A stretch of 64,000 bases of DNA from an uncultured Granulosicoccus sp. (GCA_947499955.1 CANMQI010000008.1:186001-250000); one strand, 5' to 3'. Counted from the stretch's first letter, positions 7,542-17,273 are shown. Numbers and translations: made by a program. The notes: generated by a model from the sequence alone, not told the origin.

Positions 7542-8884
7542 CACAGCATGCACTCGTGATCGGCGGCGGCATTGCCGGTTTGCTGGCAGCTCATGCCCTG
7601 AGCAAGCAGTTCGAACGTATCAGCGTACTGGAACGCGGGCATTATCCGGGCCTGCAATCCCACGGCAGCCCTGCGATGCGCCCTGAGATTCCCCAGAGTC
7701 GATGTCCTCATCTGCTGATGGCGGCAGGCATCGCCGCCATTGATGAGCTGCTGCCCGGTTGGAAAGAGCAGCTGCAGCGCCTGGGGGCTGTGCCCTTCGA
7801 CGCCTCGGCCGATGCGGAGTTGCGTCTGTCCGCCGGTTACTTGCCGCGCTCGCCATCGGGTATCAGTCTGTACGCCTGTTCACGTTCACTTCTGGAGCAT
7901 GTTCTGCGGCTGAGGATGACGCCTGGTACAGGAATCACTCTGTATCCCGGTCATCGCATGATACAGCTCGAGCATGATCGCTCGACCAACTCGATTACCG
8001 GTGTTCGTCTGTCTCGACCCGGGTCCGATTCGGGAGAATTGATCGACGCCGATCTGGTCGTCGATGCCAGCGGATCTGCATCGAAACTGCCGCGGTGGCT
8101 GGCGCAATTGTGTGACGACACAGGTCCCGATGAGGTAGAAGTTGACCATCAGGCCTCATTCGCTGGCAGCCTCGATTTCAGCGTCAGTGAAACGTGCCTG
8201 TCACCGGGCCGCCGTCAGGTATCGTGCTGGTATCACATCGACCCTGAAGATGCACCAGACTGGCACTGTCTGGCGATTGCGCCGGATCCTTGCAATGACT
8301 ATCGCGCCGCGATGATGTTGCGGGCAGAGCATGACCGTTGGGGGCTGGTGGTGGTAGACCCTACACAGGAATCATTAGCTGAATCGCACGAGGAATTGTG
8401 GGAGCTGCTTGTTCGTTTCGGCGATGACAAGCTTTGCAGGGTGCTCGAACATGCCCGGCCGATATCGCCTGTGTACCGCTTGCGTCCTTCGCTCAATCGC
8501 TGGCGGCACTATGAGCGGATGGAGAACTGGCCAGCAGGACTGTGTGCGCTCGGAGACTCGGTCTGCTCACTGGATCCCTATTCTGGACTGGGTATGAGCG
8601 TGGCGGCTCGCGCTGCATTGCTGCTCAAGAAAGAAGCCGTTGGTAGCGTCGATGGGTGTCCGGACAGTCGCCACTTTCAAATGGCGCTTGCAGAACAGAA
8701 TCAAGCCGCCTGGGAGCAGGCGACAGGGTGTGATACTCAAGGGCAAGCCTTGGGTGAGAACAGCTTGTTTCTGCGGCAGTCATACGCGGGAGCACCCTGG
8801 AGCCAGGCCATGGCGCACGCCATTCTCAGGGTGCAGCATCTGCTGAGCCCGAGGGATTCCCTGATGAGCGCGGAGCTCGCATGA
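7538..8884 (+). CDS. FAD-dependent monooxygenase/oxidoreductase
   Basis: A 448-aa protein with an N-terminal Rossmann FAD motif (VIGGGIAGLLAAHAL, ending in the acidic residue of VLERG) and the second FAD-binding motif LGDSVCSLDPYSGLG near residue 345. This places it among aromatic-ring hydroxylase/geranylgeranyl-reductase-like flavoproteins. It starts with GTG inside the stop codon of the upstream gene and its own stop overlaps the halogenase-like gene (ATGA), so the three genes are translationally coupled. In this locus it probably tailors the azole peptide or supplies an oxidised side chain. The exact reaction cannot be read from sequence. Confidence 0.83.
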   Translation: MTQHALVIGGGIAGLLAAHALSKQFERISVLERGHYPGLQSHGSPAMRPEIPQSRCPHLLMAAGIAAIDELLPGWKEQLQRLGAVPFDASADAELRLSAGYLPRSPSGISLYACSRSLLEHVLRLRMTPGTGITLYPGHRMIQLEHDRSTNSITGVRLSRPGSDSGELIDADLVVDASGSASKLPRWLAQLCDDTGPDEVEVDHQASFAGSLDFSVSETCLSPGRRQVSCWYHIDPEDAPDWHCLAIAPDPCNDYRAAMMLRAEHDRWGLVVVDPTQESLAESHEELWELLVRFGDDKLCRVLEHARPISPVYRLRPSLNRWRHYERMENWPAGLCALGDSVCSLDPYSGLGMSVAARAALLLKKEAVGSVDGCPDSRHFQMALAEQNQAAWEQATGCDTQGQALGENSLFLRQSYAGAPWSQAMAHAILRVQHLLSPRDSLMSAELA

Positions 8885-10191
8885 AGATCGCTGTACTGGG
8901 TGGGGGGACCGCCGGGTACATCGCTGCGGCGCACATCAGTCACAAGCTGCCGGATGTGCAGTTGTTGCATGTGTTCGATTCCAGCATACCGACAATCGGT
9001 GTGGGAGAAGGTACAACTCCCCGCTTTCCCCTGTGGCTGAAGGAGGTCGCAGGCCTGGATTTTGCCGAGCTGAGCAAGCGTTGTAATGCGACTCTGAAAA
9101 AGGGTGTGCAGTTCGAGGGCTGGGGCTCGAGGGGCAAGCCGTTCTTCAATCGATTTCAGCCATCGACATTGATCGGTTATCACATCGATGCCAGGGAGAT
9201 CGTGCAGATCATTGCCGAGCATGTCAGGGCCTGCCAGATAGACCAGTTCGTGGAAGCCATCACTCGTTCGGACAAGGGAGTCACTCTGCAACTGAAAGAT
9301 GGCAGCAGCATCGAGTGTGATCATGTCTTTGACGCGCGCGGATTTCCGCGAGGCGAGATCGAAGGCGCCAAGGATGGTGACGATATCGTGTCGTTGGACT
9401 GGATACCCGTCAACCGGGCGCGGTTGCGCTGGCTTGCCCCGAATGCGGCTACGACAGAATCTCGCGCAGTGGCCAGAGCACATGGCTGGATTTTCCAGCT
9501 GCCACTGCGAGATCGGATCAACTGCGGCTACGTCTTCAATTCCTCCATCAGTTCCGATGAAGCGGTGGACCAGGATTTTGCCGCGTTCCTCCACGACGAA
9601 GAGGTTGCCGACTGGCAGGAGCGAGGTGCTCTGAATTTTCCGAACTTCATGCGCAAGACCCTGTGCGATGGCCGGGTATTCCGGATAGGCAATACAGCCT
9701 CATTCATCGAACCGCTGGAAGCGACCGCCATCGGTACCGCCATCGTGCAAGTGCGCGCAGCCATTGACCTGATTGCCGGCAGTGCTGGTGGGACTGGCCC
9801 AAGCTCACTTCAGGTGGATGATTACAACGAGGCGATGAGCACCTATACACTGCGCAATTCCCTGTTCATCGCGTGGCACTACAGCTGTGGCTCACAGTGG
9901 TCGAGCGAGTTCTGGCGCCATGCGGCACAGGGATTGAAGCGAGCAGCCCTCAATCCCGCGGTGCAGGTTGATCTTCAGTTGATGGCCGAATTCATGGAGT
10001 CGGCGCGTCATCTGCCGGTCAGTGCGCTGGCGGCGTGTCAGGATCAGGCGCAGTTCAACAAGGATGTCTTTCCTCTGATAAGCCGGTATCTACCGTTCGG
10101 AAATTTCTCCGAACTCAATTTCGCTCAAATCGGACACGGCCTCGGGTACTACCACTCGAACCCCGTACCGGATACAGCTGCGTCGAGTTGA
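8881..10191 (+). CDS. Flavin-dependent halogenase-like (tryptophan halogenase family) protein
   Basis: A 436-aa protein with the family's N-terminal FAD motif (VLGGGTAGYIAAAHI), then GVGEGTTP, then LKKGVQFEGWG, where the Lys lies where the catalytic Lys of tryptophan halogenases is expected. The WxWxIP hallmark that blocks monooxygenase activity is altered to GWIFQLPL: the second Trp is Phe and Ile is Leu. The protein is also shorter than the usual ~500-540 residues. It may therefore be a halogenase with another substrate, or a family member that has become a hydroxylase or oxidase. The core of the precursor has no Trp, so a Trp in the mature peptide is not the target. It overlaps the preceding FAD gene by 4 bp and is 3 bp before the kinase/cyclase gene. 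Confidence 0.8.
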   Translation: MKIAVLGGGTAGYIAAAHISHKLPDVQLLHVFDSSIPTIGVGEGTTPRFPLWLKEVAGLDFAELSKRCNATLKKGVQFEGWGSRGKPFFNRFQPSTLIGYHIDAREIVQIIAEHVRACQIDQFVEAITRSDKGVTLQLKDGSSIECDHVFDARGFPRGEIEGAKDGDDIVSLDWIPVNRARLRWLAPNAATTESRAVARAHGWIFQLPLRDRINCGYVFNSSISSDEAVDQDFAAFLHDEEVADWQERGALNFPNFMRKTLCDGRVFRIGNTASFIEPLEATAIGTAIVQVRAAIDLIAGSAGGTGPSSLQVDDYNEAMSTYTLRNSLFIAWHYSCGSQWSSEFWRHAAQGLKRAALNPAVQVDLQLMAEFMESARHLPVSALAACQDQAQFNKDVFPLISRYLPFGNFSELNFAQIGHGLGYYHSNPVPDTAASS

Positions 10192-10194
10192 GCC

Positions 10195-13100
10195 ATGTCA
10201 TTCATACCCGGATTTCAGGCTGGTGAGCGACTCTACGAAAGCAGGAATTCCCTGATTGTTCGGGCCAGTCGAGATAGTGATGGTCTGCCGGTCGTCATCA
10301 AGATACTGAAGAACGATTACCCGTCACCGGAGGAGCTGGCGCGTTATCGCCGGGAATTCGAGATCATCAACAGCCTGGATCTGACGGGAGTCATACGCAG
10401 TTACGAGCTTCGGCGGCATGAAAAGACACTGCTGATGGTGCTGGAAGATTTCGAAGGCATGTCGGTTGCCGACCTGATGGCGGATAGATCATTGTCACTC
10501 GACGAGTTTCTGGATGCGGCCATTCAGCTTGTCGAGGCATTGGTGCAGATTCACAAGGCGGACATCGTGCACAAGGATATCTGCCCGGCCAATCTGGTCA
10601 TCAATCCGGGCACCGGTGAGATCAAGATCATCGACTTCGGCATTGCCACGCGGTTTTCCGTCGAGCAGCCTGTGTTGACCAGTCCCGAGGTGCTTGAAGG
10701 CACGCTGGCCTATATGTCGCCGGAACAGACCGGACGCATGAACCGGACACTGGACTATCGCAGTGATTTCTATTCACTGGGAGCCACGTTCTACGAAATG
10801 CTCACGGGCAGCCGCCCGTTCGACAATGTCGATTTCATGGAGCTTGTTCACAGCCATATAGCACGCGAGCCGGTTCCTGCGCATCGTCGCAATGCAGATG
10901 TGCCATTGCCGCTGTCGAAGATTGTCAGCAAGCTGATGAACAAGAAGGCCGAGAGTCGCTATCAGAGTGCGGTAGGCCTGTTGGCCGATCTGGAGACGGT
11001 CAGGCAGGGGGAAGCACTGGAAAGGTTCGAGGCAGGGCGCAGTGATTACTCGAATCATTTCCATATACCCGAGCGCCTGTACGGGCGTGACAAGGAAGTG
11101 CAGGAGTTGCTGACAGCCTTCGACGCTGCGAGTCAGGGACGTGCCGAGATGGTGCTGCTTGGCGGTTATTCGGGGGTGGGTAAATCAGCGCTGGTTCGTG
11201 AGATACACAAACCGGTGACGGCGGCACGAGGCTACTTCATTGCCGGAAAGTTCGATCAGCTGCAAAGCAATACCCCTTACTCGGGCATGGTGGCGGCATT
11301 GCGGGATCTGGTCAGGCAGATTCTGACGGAGAGTGAAGACCGACTGGAACGCTGGCGTATGGATTTCCAGGCAGCCTTGTCACCCAATGCGCAGCTGATT
11401 CTCGATGTGCTGCCCGAGCTGGAATTGATCATCGGACCGCAGCCCGGTTTGCCCGAGCTCGAGTTTGCGGAAACCACCAATCGTTTCAAGAGAACCATTC
11501 GGCAATTTCTGCATACCCTTTGCAGTCGCGATCGCATGATTGTTCTGTTTCTTGATGATCTGCAGTGGGCCGACTCGGCGACACTGAGTCTGCTCGAGGC
11601 GGTGCTCTGCGATGAGGCGCTCAGTCATCTGCTGTTGATCGGGGCCTATCGCGACAACGAGGTGGACAGTCAGCATCCGCTGAACGTTGCGCTGCATGCC
11701 ATACAGCAAGGAGGCGGACGGGTTCAATCCATGACCGTGGCGCCTCTGACCCTGGCGGATGTCGTCAGGCTGCTGGCCGACACCTTGTCCGCAGACCGGG
11801 CGCAGTTGACGGCTCTGGCCAGGTTGATCGTGCAGAAAACTCATGGCAACCCGCTGTTTGTCAGGCAGTTTCTTCTCGACCTTCAGCATGAAGGGCTGAT
11901 CACACAGGTACCGTCCGGAACCGCTGAACGAGTGTGCTGGGAATGGGACCTGGATGCGATCAAGGCGGCGGGTATTACCGACAATGTCATAGATCTGTTG
12001 TTGAGCAAGCTACAGCGCCTGCCGCAGAACGCTCAGGAGGCCTTGCAGCTGGCAGCCTGTATCGGCAACCAGTTCGATATCGACACGCTTGCCCTGATAC
12101 AGCATTCCACACGGGAGGTGGCATTCGAGAGTCTGCGTCTGGCCATGCACGAAGAGTTGATACGACCGCTGACCCAGATGACGGCCTCTGATACCGAGGA
12201 TGTCCTGTCGCCACTGATCGTGCGCGACTGGTGTTTCCAGCACGATCGTATCCAACAGGCGGCCTACAGTCTCATCGAGCAGGACAGACAGAAGCAAGTG
12301 CATCTTGCCATTGGTCGACGGCTGCAGCAGACCTTGTCGCCAATGGCGCTGAAAGAGCGCGTATTCGAAGTGGTCGATCACCTGAACTTTGGCTGCGAAC
12401 TGATCGAGGATGAGCAGGAAAGACTGGCGCTGGCCGAGCTTGATCTGATGGCCGCTCGCAAGGCGGCAGATGCAACCGCCTATCAATCGGCTCTGGCCTT
12501 GATCGTCACAGCCCAGAAGCTGGTCGATGACCCCGACTGGGCACACAGCTATCAGCTGACATCGGAGATAGTTCGACAACGCGCCAAGCTGGAATACCTG
12601 AATGGCAACTTCGAACGCTGTTCGGAGCTGGTCCGCATCTCACTGGACAGATCACGGACGGATCTGGAGAAGGCTGAAGTCTATTTCACACGCATAGCGC
12701 AGCATACCCTGCTGACCGAATACCGAGAGGCACTGGAGGCCGGCTGCCGGGCACTGAAGCTGGTTGGCGTGGAGCTTTCCCTGGACGATGTGCAGAGCGC
12801 CGGGGAACAGGCCATCGGGCAGGCGATCCAGATGCTCGAAGGCGTGGATATAGAATCCCTGATAGACAGACCGGCCGTGGACAGTGCCGAGATGGCACTG
12901 GCGCAGCGTTGTCTTCGTCATCTGACGATTGCAGCCTTTCTGTCCAACCAGCAGCTGTTCCCCCTGATTGTCGGAACCTCGGTCAGATTGTCACTGGAAC
13001 ACGGCAATGCGCCAGCGTCGGCCTTGTCCTTTTCCAATTATGGTCTGATGCTCGGTGCCTACATGGGCCGGTTTCAGGAGGGGTATCGGTTCGGCGAGCT

Positions 13101-15774
13101 GGCCTTGCGCCTGTGTGAGAAGTTTCAGGGGAAGGCACCCACGGCAACGGTTTGTCTGGTTCATGGCATCGAGCTGATGCCGTGGGTGAAACACATCAGG
13201 TACTCGAAGCCGGTTATCGACAAGGGGTATCGGGCGGGGCTCGACTCGGGTGATATCCTGTGGGCCGGTTATCTGGTCATGTACCGTGTCTTGCTGGATA
13301 CCTTTGCGGGAAAACCGCTGGACGATATTCTCGATACCATGCCGGATCAGTTGGCTTTCAATGCGCGCACCCGGAATCCGGGGGCGACAGCCTGTATTGT
13401 TGCTTACCGCATTGTTCTGTCCACCATGGCAGGGCGAAGTCGCTCCAGTGCGGATTTTTCAGCTGAGCAAGTCGATGAGGCCGGCTTTCTGCGATCCTGT
13501 GAGGAGCATCAGATTGCGATGGCGCTGTGCTTCTACAAGATTCAGAAGGCCCAGGCGCTGTATCTGTTCGGCAGGCCCTCCGAGGCGCTTGATGCCACTC
13601 GGGAGATCGAGGACAAGCTCAGCTATATCGTCAATCACCCCAACCTGGCAGATCGATTGCTCTACCAGTCCCTGTCGCTGAGTGCCCTGCTGCAAGGCTA
13701 CGATAGCGACACCCGTGTCAGGGCGATGGATCAGCTGGCAGAGAATCTCGGGCAGCTCAGCATCTGGGCAGAGTACTGCCCGGAGAATTTTCTGGCCAAG
13801 CGCCTGATGGTCGAGGCTGAAATAGCACGTCAGGGCGATCGCGGCGCGGATGTTCTCGAGTTGTACGATCGCGCCATCGATGCCGCCCACGAAGGGCAAT
13901 TTCTGCAGGATGAAGCGCTGGCAAACGAACTGGCGGCCAGGTTCTGTCTGGACAATCGTGCCAATTCCCGGGCAGGTGCCATGTATCTGCGAGATGCGCG
14001 GTATGCCTATCAGATGTGGGGAGCCAGGCGAAAGGTTGAAGAGCTTGAGCTGGAATTTCCACAGCTACTCACCGAATACCGCGATGCACGCACAGCCTCT
14101 GCCGGACATGCCCATGTGACGTTCAGCACGCGCGATTTCACGACCCGGCAACTGGCCATGGCCAATCTGGATCTGGATACACTGGTAAAGGCTGGTGAAA
14201 CCATTTCGGGCGAAGTGGTGCTGGGTAAACTGCTGGAACGTCTGCTCGGTATCGTGATGGAGAACGCCGGGGCACAGCGAGGTGTGCTGCTGTTGTCCAG
14301 AGACCGTGAACTGTTCATCGAGGCTGAAGCCAGTGTGCTGTCGGAGCAGACCTCCGTACTCATGTCGATACCCATCGATTCGGCAGATGGCAGTACGCTG
14401 GTGCCCGCCGGGGTCATCCACTTTGCTGCCCGTACCGGGAACGTGGTGGTCGTGGGTGATGCTCAGATCGACGAGCGTTTCATGGCTGACCCCTATGTGC
14501 AGAACAGTGGCTCACGATCACTGTTGTGCCAACCGATTCTGAGCCAGGGCGAGTTGCTCGGTCTGGTCTACCTGGAGAACGAGCTGATCAGCTCGGCCTT
14601 CACACCTGAGCGCACCCGCTTGTTGTCGCTGCTTTCCGGACAGATCGCCATATCGATCAACAATGCCGAGCTGGTTGAAAACCTGGAGGTCAAGGTGCGG
14701 GAGCGAACGCAGCAGCTGGAAGTGCATTCACGCTTCATCGAACAGACATTCGGGCGTTATCTGTCGAGCGAAATTGCCGGTAGCCTGCTCAAATCCACCG
14801 ATGGTCCCGACTTCAGTGGTCGGAAAACGACGGTGACCGTGTTGATGTCCGATTTACGCGGGTTTTCGATGTTCTCCGATAAGCTCGCCCCCGAGACCAT
14901 TGTCCGCTTGCTGAACAACTACCTGAGTGAGATGACCACGGTCATTCAGAAATACAATGGCACCATTGATGAGTTCATCGGCGATGCCATTCTGGTGATC
15001 TTTGGAGCGCCCTTTCAGCGTGCCGACGATGCCGAGCGCGGCGTGGCCTGTGCGCTTGAAATGCAGTTGATGATGGCTCGGGTGAATGCCTGGAATGTCC
15101 TGAATGGTCTGCCTGAACTGGAAATGGGTATCGGCCTGAACACCGGTGAAGTGGTGGCCGGTAATATCGGATCCAGCAAACGAGCCAAGTACGGGGTCGT
15201 TGGCAGCAACGTCAACATGGCTGGCAGAATCGAAGGCTATACCGTTGGCGGTCAGATACTGATATCGCAGGCAACCCGTGATGCCGTTCAGTCACCGCTG
15301 CTGCTGGTTGATATCGGCAGCGTGGAGCCCAAGGGCGCTGCACACCCGATCAAGCTGTTCGATGTAAAAGGCCTGCAGGGCAACCATGATCTGCGCCTGC
15401 CTGATCATGAAGAAGAATGGGTGGCGCTCAACCAGAGCTTGTCGCTGCGTTTCAGGTATCTGGAGGGCAAGATGCTCGAAGGCCGTATTCGGCGGGGCAC
15501 CATGACAGGCCTGTCGTCGCAGGAAGCCGAGATTCATTGTCACCAGGTTCCGCCGCCCTTTACCGATCTCTGGCTCGAACTTGATGCCGGAGACGGGGCT
15601 GAGGTTGTCACCGGAATCTACGGCAAGGTACTGCGAGCCACATCGAAACCCGACGGTTTCATTCTTCGTTTTACCGCCATGCCGGACGATGCCAGACGTC
15701 GTCTACTCGACGCAAGAACACAGTCGAGGTCAGATTCGCACGGGGATGGAAGGCCTTTCCCGTCGACTCACTGA
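10195..15774 (+). CDS. Giant Ser/Thr kinase - AAA-type ATPase - GAF - class III nucleotide cyclase - PilZ-like fusion
   Basis: An 1859-aa signalling protein. Residues 1-270 are a protein kinase with VIKILK lysine, HKD/PAN catalytic loop, DFG and SPE; the stretch GRMNRTLDYRSDFYSLG is typical of HstK-type kinases. Residues ~290-560 are a STAND/AAA-like ATPase (Walker A GGYSGVGKS near 325, Walker B FLDDLQWAD near 455). A long helical repeat region follows to ~1320, then a GAF domain (~1326-1490), a short coiled coil, and a class III cyclase domain (~1546-1716) with both metal Asp (SDLRGFS, GDAILVIFG) and the VNMAGRIE Asn/Arg pair. The C-terminal ~100 residues look PilZ-like. HstK proteins normally end in a histidine kinase; here a cyclase replaces it. 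Kinase/cyclase fusions are known from TOMM loci (TIGR03903), but this layout differs. It is the last plus-strand gene of the operon. Confidence 0.9.
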   Translation: MSFIPGFQAGERLYESRNSLIVRASRDSDGLPVVIKILKNDYPSPEELARYRREFEIINSLDLTGVIRSYELRRHEKTLLMVLEDFEGMSVADLMADRSLSLDEFLDAAIQLVEALVQIHKADIVHKDICPANLVINPGTGEIKIIDFGIATRFSVEQPVLTSPEVLEGTLAYMSPEQTGRMNRTLDYRSDFYSLGATFYEMLTGSRPFDNVDFMELVHSHIAREPVPAHRRNADVPLPLSKIVSKLMNKKAESRYQSAVGLLADLETVRQGEALERFEAGRSDYSNHFHIPERLYGRDKEVQELLTAFDAASQGRAEMVLLGGYSGVGKSALVREIHKPVTAARGYFIAGKFDQLQSNTPYSGMVAALRDLVRQILTESEDRLERWRMDFQAALSPNAQLILDVLPELELIIGPQPGLPELEFAETTNRFKRTIRQFLHTLCSRDRMIVLFLDDLQWADSATLSLLEAVLCDEALSHLLLIGAYRDNEVDSQHPLNVALHAIQQGGGRVQSMTVAPLTLADVVRLLADTLSADRAQLTALARLIVQKTHGNPLFVRQFLLDLQHEGLITQVPSGTAERVCWEWDLDAIKAAGITDNVIDLLLSKLQRLPQNAQEALQLAACIGNQFDIDTLALIQHSTREVAFESLRLAMHEELIRPLTQMTASDTEDVLSPLIVRDWCFQHDRIQQAAYSLIEQDRQKQVHLAIGRRLQQTLSPMALKERVFEVVDHLNFGCELIEDEQERLALAELDLMAARKAADATAYQSALALIVTAQKLVDDPDWAHSYQLTSEIVRQRAKLEYLNGNFERCSELVRISLDRSRTDLEKAEVYFTRIAQHTLLTEYREALEAGCRALKLVGVELSLDDVQSAGEQAIGQAIQMLEGVDIESLIDRPAVDSAEMALAQRCLRHLTIAAFLSNQQLFPLIVGTSVRLSLEHGNAPASALSFSNYGLMLGAYMGRFQEGYRFGELALRLCEKFQGKAPTATVCLVHGIELMPWVKHIRYSKPVIDKGYRAGLDSGDILWAGYLVMYRVLLDTFAGKPLDDILDTMPDQLAFNARTRNPGATACIVAYRIVLSTMAGRSRSSADFSAEQVDEAGFLRSCEEHQIAMALCFYKIQKAQALYLFGRPSEALDATREIEDKLSYIVNHPNLADRLLYQSLSLSALLQGYDSDTRVRAMDQLAENLGQLSIWAEYCPENFLAKRLMVEAEIARQGDRGADVLELYDRAIDAAHEGQFLQDEALANELAARFCLDNRANSRAGAMYLRDARYAYQMWGARRKVEELELEFPQLLTEYRDARTASAGHAHVTFSTRDFTTRQLAMANLDLDTLVKAGETISGEVVLGKLLERLLGIVMENAGAQRGVLLLSRDRELFIEAEASVLSEQTSVLMSIPIDSADGSTLVPAGVIHFAARTGNVVVVGDAQIDERFMADPYVQNSGSRSLLCQPILSQGELLGLVYLENELISSAFTPERTRLLSLLSGQIAISINNAELVENLEVKVRERTQQLEVHSRFIEQTFGRYLSSEIAGSLLKSTDGPDFSGRKTTVTVLMSDLRGFSMFSDKLAPETIVRLLNNYLSEMTTVIQKYNGTIDEFIGDAILVIFGAPFQRADDAERGVACALEMQLMMARVNAWNVLNGLPELEMGIGLNTGEVVAGNIGSSKRAKYGVVGSNVNMAGRIEGYTVGGQILISQATRDAVQSPLLLVDIGSVEPKGAAHPIKLFDVKGLQGNHDLRLPDHEEEWVALNQSLSLRFRYLEGKMLEGRIRRGTMTGLSSQEAEIHCHQVPPPFTDLWLELDAGDGAEVVTGIYGKVLRATSKPDGFILRFTAMPDDARRRLLDARTQSRSDSHGDGRPFPSTH

Positions 15775-15794
15775 GGTGTCCGAGCCGCTCCCGG

Positions 15795-17168
15795 CTACCT
15801 GAGGCGCGCCTCGTAGATCTTGACAGGCTTGCTGCGGCCTCGCAGTGTCTCGCTGCCTTTTCGGGAAAACCTGAATGCCTTCGGGTCACACAGCTGGCGT
15901 GTCCTTGACGAGACGAGATTGCCGGCATTGTATTGTTTGCCCAGTTCCTGCAGTCTGGCAGCAATGTTCACATCATCACCATAAACGGTGTAGCTCAGGC
16001 GATCGGCCGTTCCGATGAATCCACCGACAATGGTGCCGGTATTGACGCCGGCACGAATCGATAGTGTGATGCCGCCAGTGAAGCGGTGTTTGTGCAAGAG
16101 CGACTGTATCTCCAGGGCGGCCTGAACGGCATTCGTGGCATGGTTCAGGTCTCGGGTCGGCAGATTGAAACTGGCCAGAATGGCGTCCCCCTGGAACTGA
16201 TTGATCACGCCGTGATTGCGTTCGATGGGCTCTGCAATGAGGCTGAAGAATTCGTTGAGCGTGGCGATCAATGTTTCGGGTGGCAGGCGTTCTGCAAGGC
16301 TGGTGAAGGAGACCAGGTCGACGAACAGTATGCTGGCTTCGCGTGTCTCGGTCTGGGCATCGATCAGCGGGCCGCTGGTTTTCGTTATCTGCTCTGCCAC
16401 ACCCTGCGGTACGAAGAGCGACAGATTCTCGGCAGTGCGGCCCTCCACAATGGCCTGTATCAACAGGCGTCTCCCCCGGGCGACAGCCAGCGTCAGGATC
16501 ACGGTAACCATGAGAATCGAGATGATCTTGTCCAGCTCGCCACCGATGAGAACCCGGTTCGAGGTCAGGTAGATCACGTAGTCACGCGTCACGACCGCGT
16601 GGGCCGGCTCGCCCATCACCGCCAGCAATACCAGTATCGACCAACCACCGGCTGCCACGAGGCCGGACAGGAGAACGAACCCGGGTTCGAACCGCAGTGC
16701 TCGCAAGGCGATGAAGATGAAGACATACAGCAGTGTCGGCGACTTCAGATAGAACGAGGGAGGCTGCATGTACTGCAGATGAAAGGACCAGATCAGCCCC
16801 ATCAGCAAACCCATGTCAACCAGCACAGAAATGACCAGCCAGGGGTAACTCAGCCGGGTCTTGTAGGCCAGATACAGACGCAGGAAGGCGAACAGACACC
16901 AGGCACTGAGGAAAAACGGGACGGGTTCGAACTTGCCATCAACAGGTAATGTGTTGGGTGCTGCCGCGTACAGCGCCGCAAAGACGAGCAGAATGGAGAG
17001 CTGGATCCAGCTGATCAGCCTTTCACTGCCGTGCTGTTGATCCTCGATGGCCGTGCGCAGGGATTCAGGCAGCGCTGCATACTCCTTGCCGCTGAAAAAC
17101 CAGACGTGTTTCGATCGAAAGGAATCGAGCAGGCTGCGGGCAGCGGATCTGAACGTATTATCCGGCAA
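15795..17168 (-). CDS. Membrane-bound class III adenylate/guanylate cyclase
   Basis: A 457-aa protein. Residues ~50-240 contain about six hydrophobic segments (for example LSILLVFAALYAAA and ISILMVTVILTLAVA), and residues ~265-450 form a class III cyclase domain. The metal-binding Asp residues are present (FVDLVSFT and QGDAILASF), as are Asn/Arg of VNIAARLQ. At the purine-selecting position, where bacterial adenylate cyclases usually have Lys, this protein has Gln (NQFQGD). It starts with TTG at 17168 after a GGGGA box; no ATG is available before the membrane region. It is convergent with the kinase/cyclase fusion (20 bp gap) and lies 105 bp downstream of the DUF3095 gene, with which it probably forms an operon. 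It adds a second cyclic-nucleotide source beside the TOMM locus. Confidence 0.88.
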   Translation of the reverse strand: MPDNTFRSAARSLLDSFRSKHVWFFSGKEYAALPESLRTAIEDQQHGSERLISWIQLSILLVFAALYAAAPNTLPVDGKFEPVPFFLSAWCLFAFLRLYLAYKTRLSYPWLVISVLVDMGLLMGLIWSFHLQYMQPPSFYLKSPTLLYVFIFIALRALRFEPGFVLLSGLVAAGGWSILVLLAVMGEPAHAVVTRDYVIYLTSNRVLIGGELDKIISILMVTVILTLAVARGRRLLIQAIVEGRTAENLSLFVPQGVAEQITKTSGPLIDAQTETREASILFVDLVSFTSLAERLPPETLIATLNEFFSLIAEPIERNHGVINQFQGDAILASFNLPTRDLNHATNAVQAALEIQSLLHKHRFTGGITLSIRAGVNTGTIVGGFIGTADRLSYTVYGDDVNIAARLQELGKQYNAGNLVSSRTRQLCDPKAFRFSRKGSETLRGRSKPVKIYEARLR

Positions 17169-17273
17169 GTCTGCTGTCCCCGCTGCACTCTGGCCTGTCA
17201 GCCGGTCGCATGCTGGCCGATTGCACTGATGTACTTCTCACAAGCAAGACGCCTTGGCAACTGATACAGGATT

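Noticed and set aside
8737..9594. 285-codon minus-strand frame
   Set aside because: It is antisense to the halogenase-like gene with clear FAD motifs.
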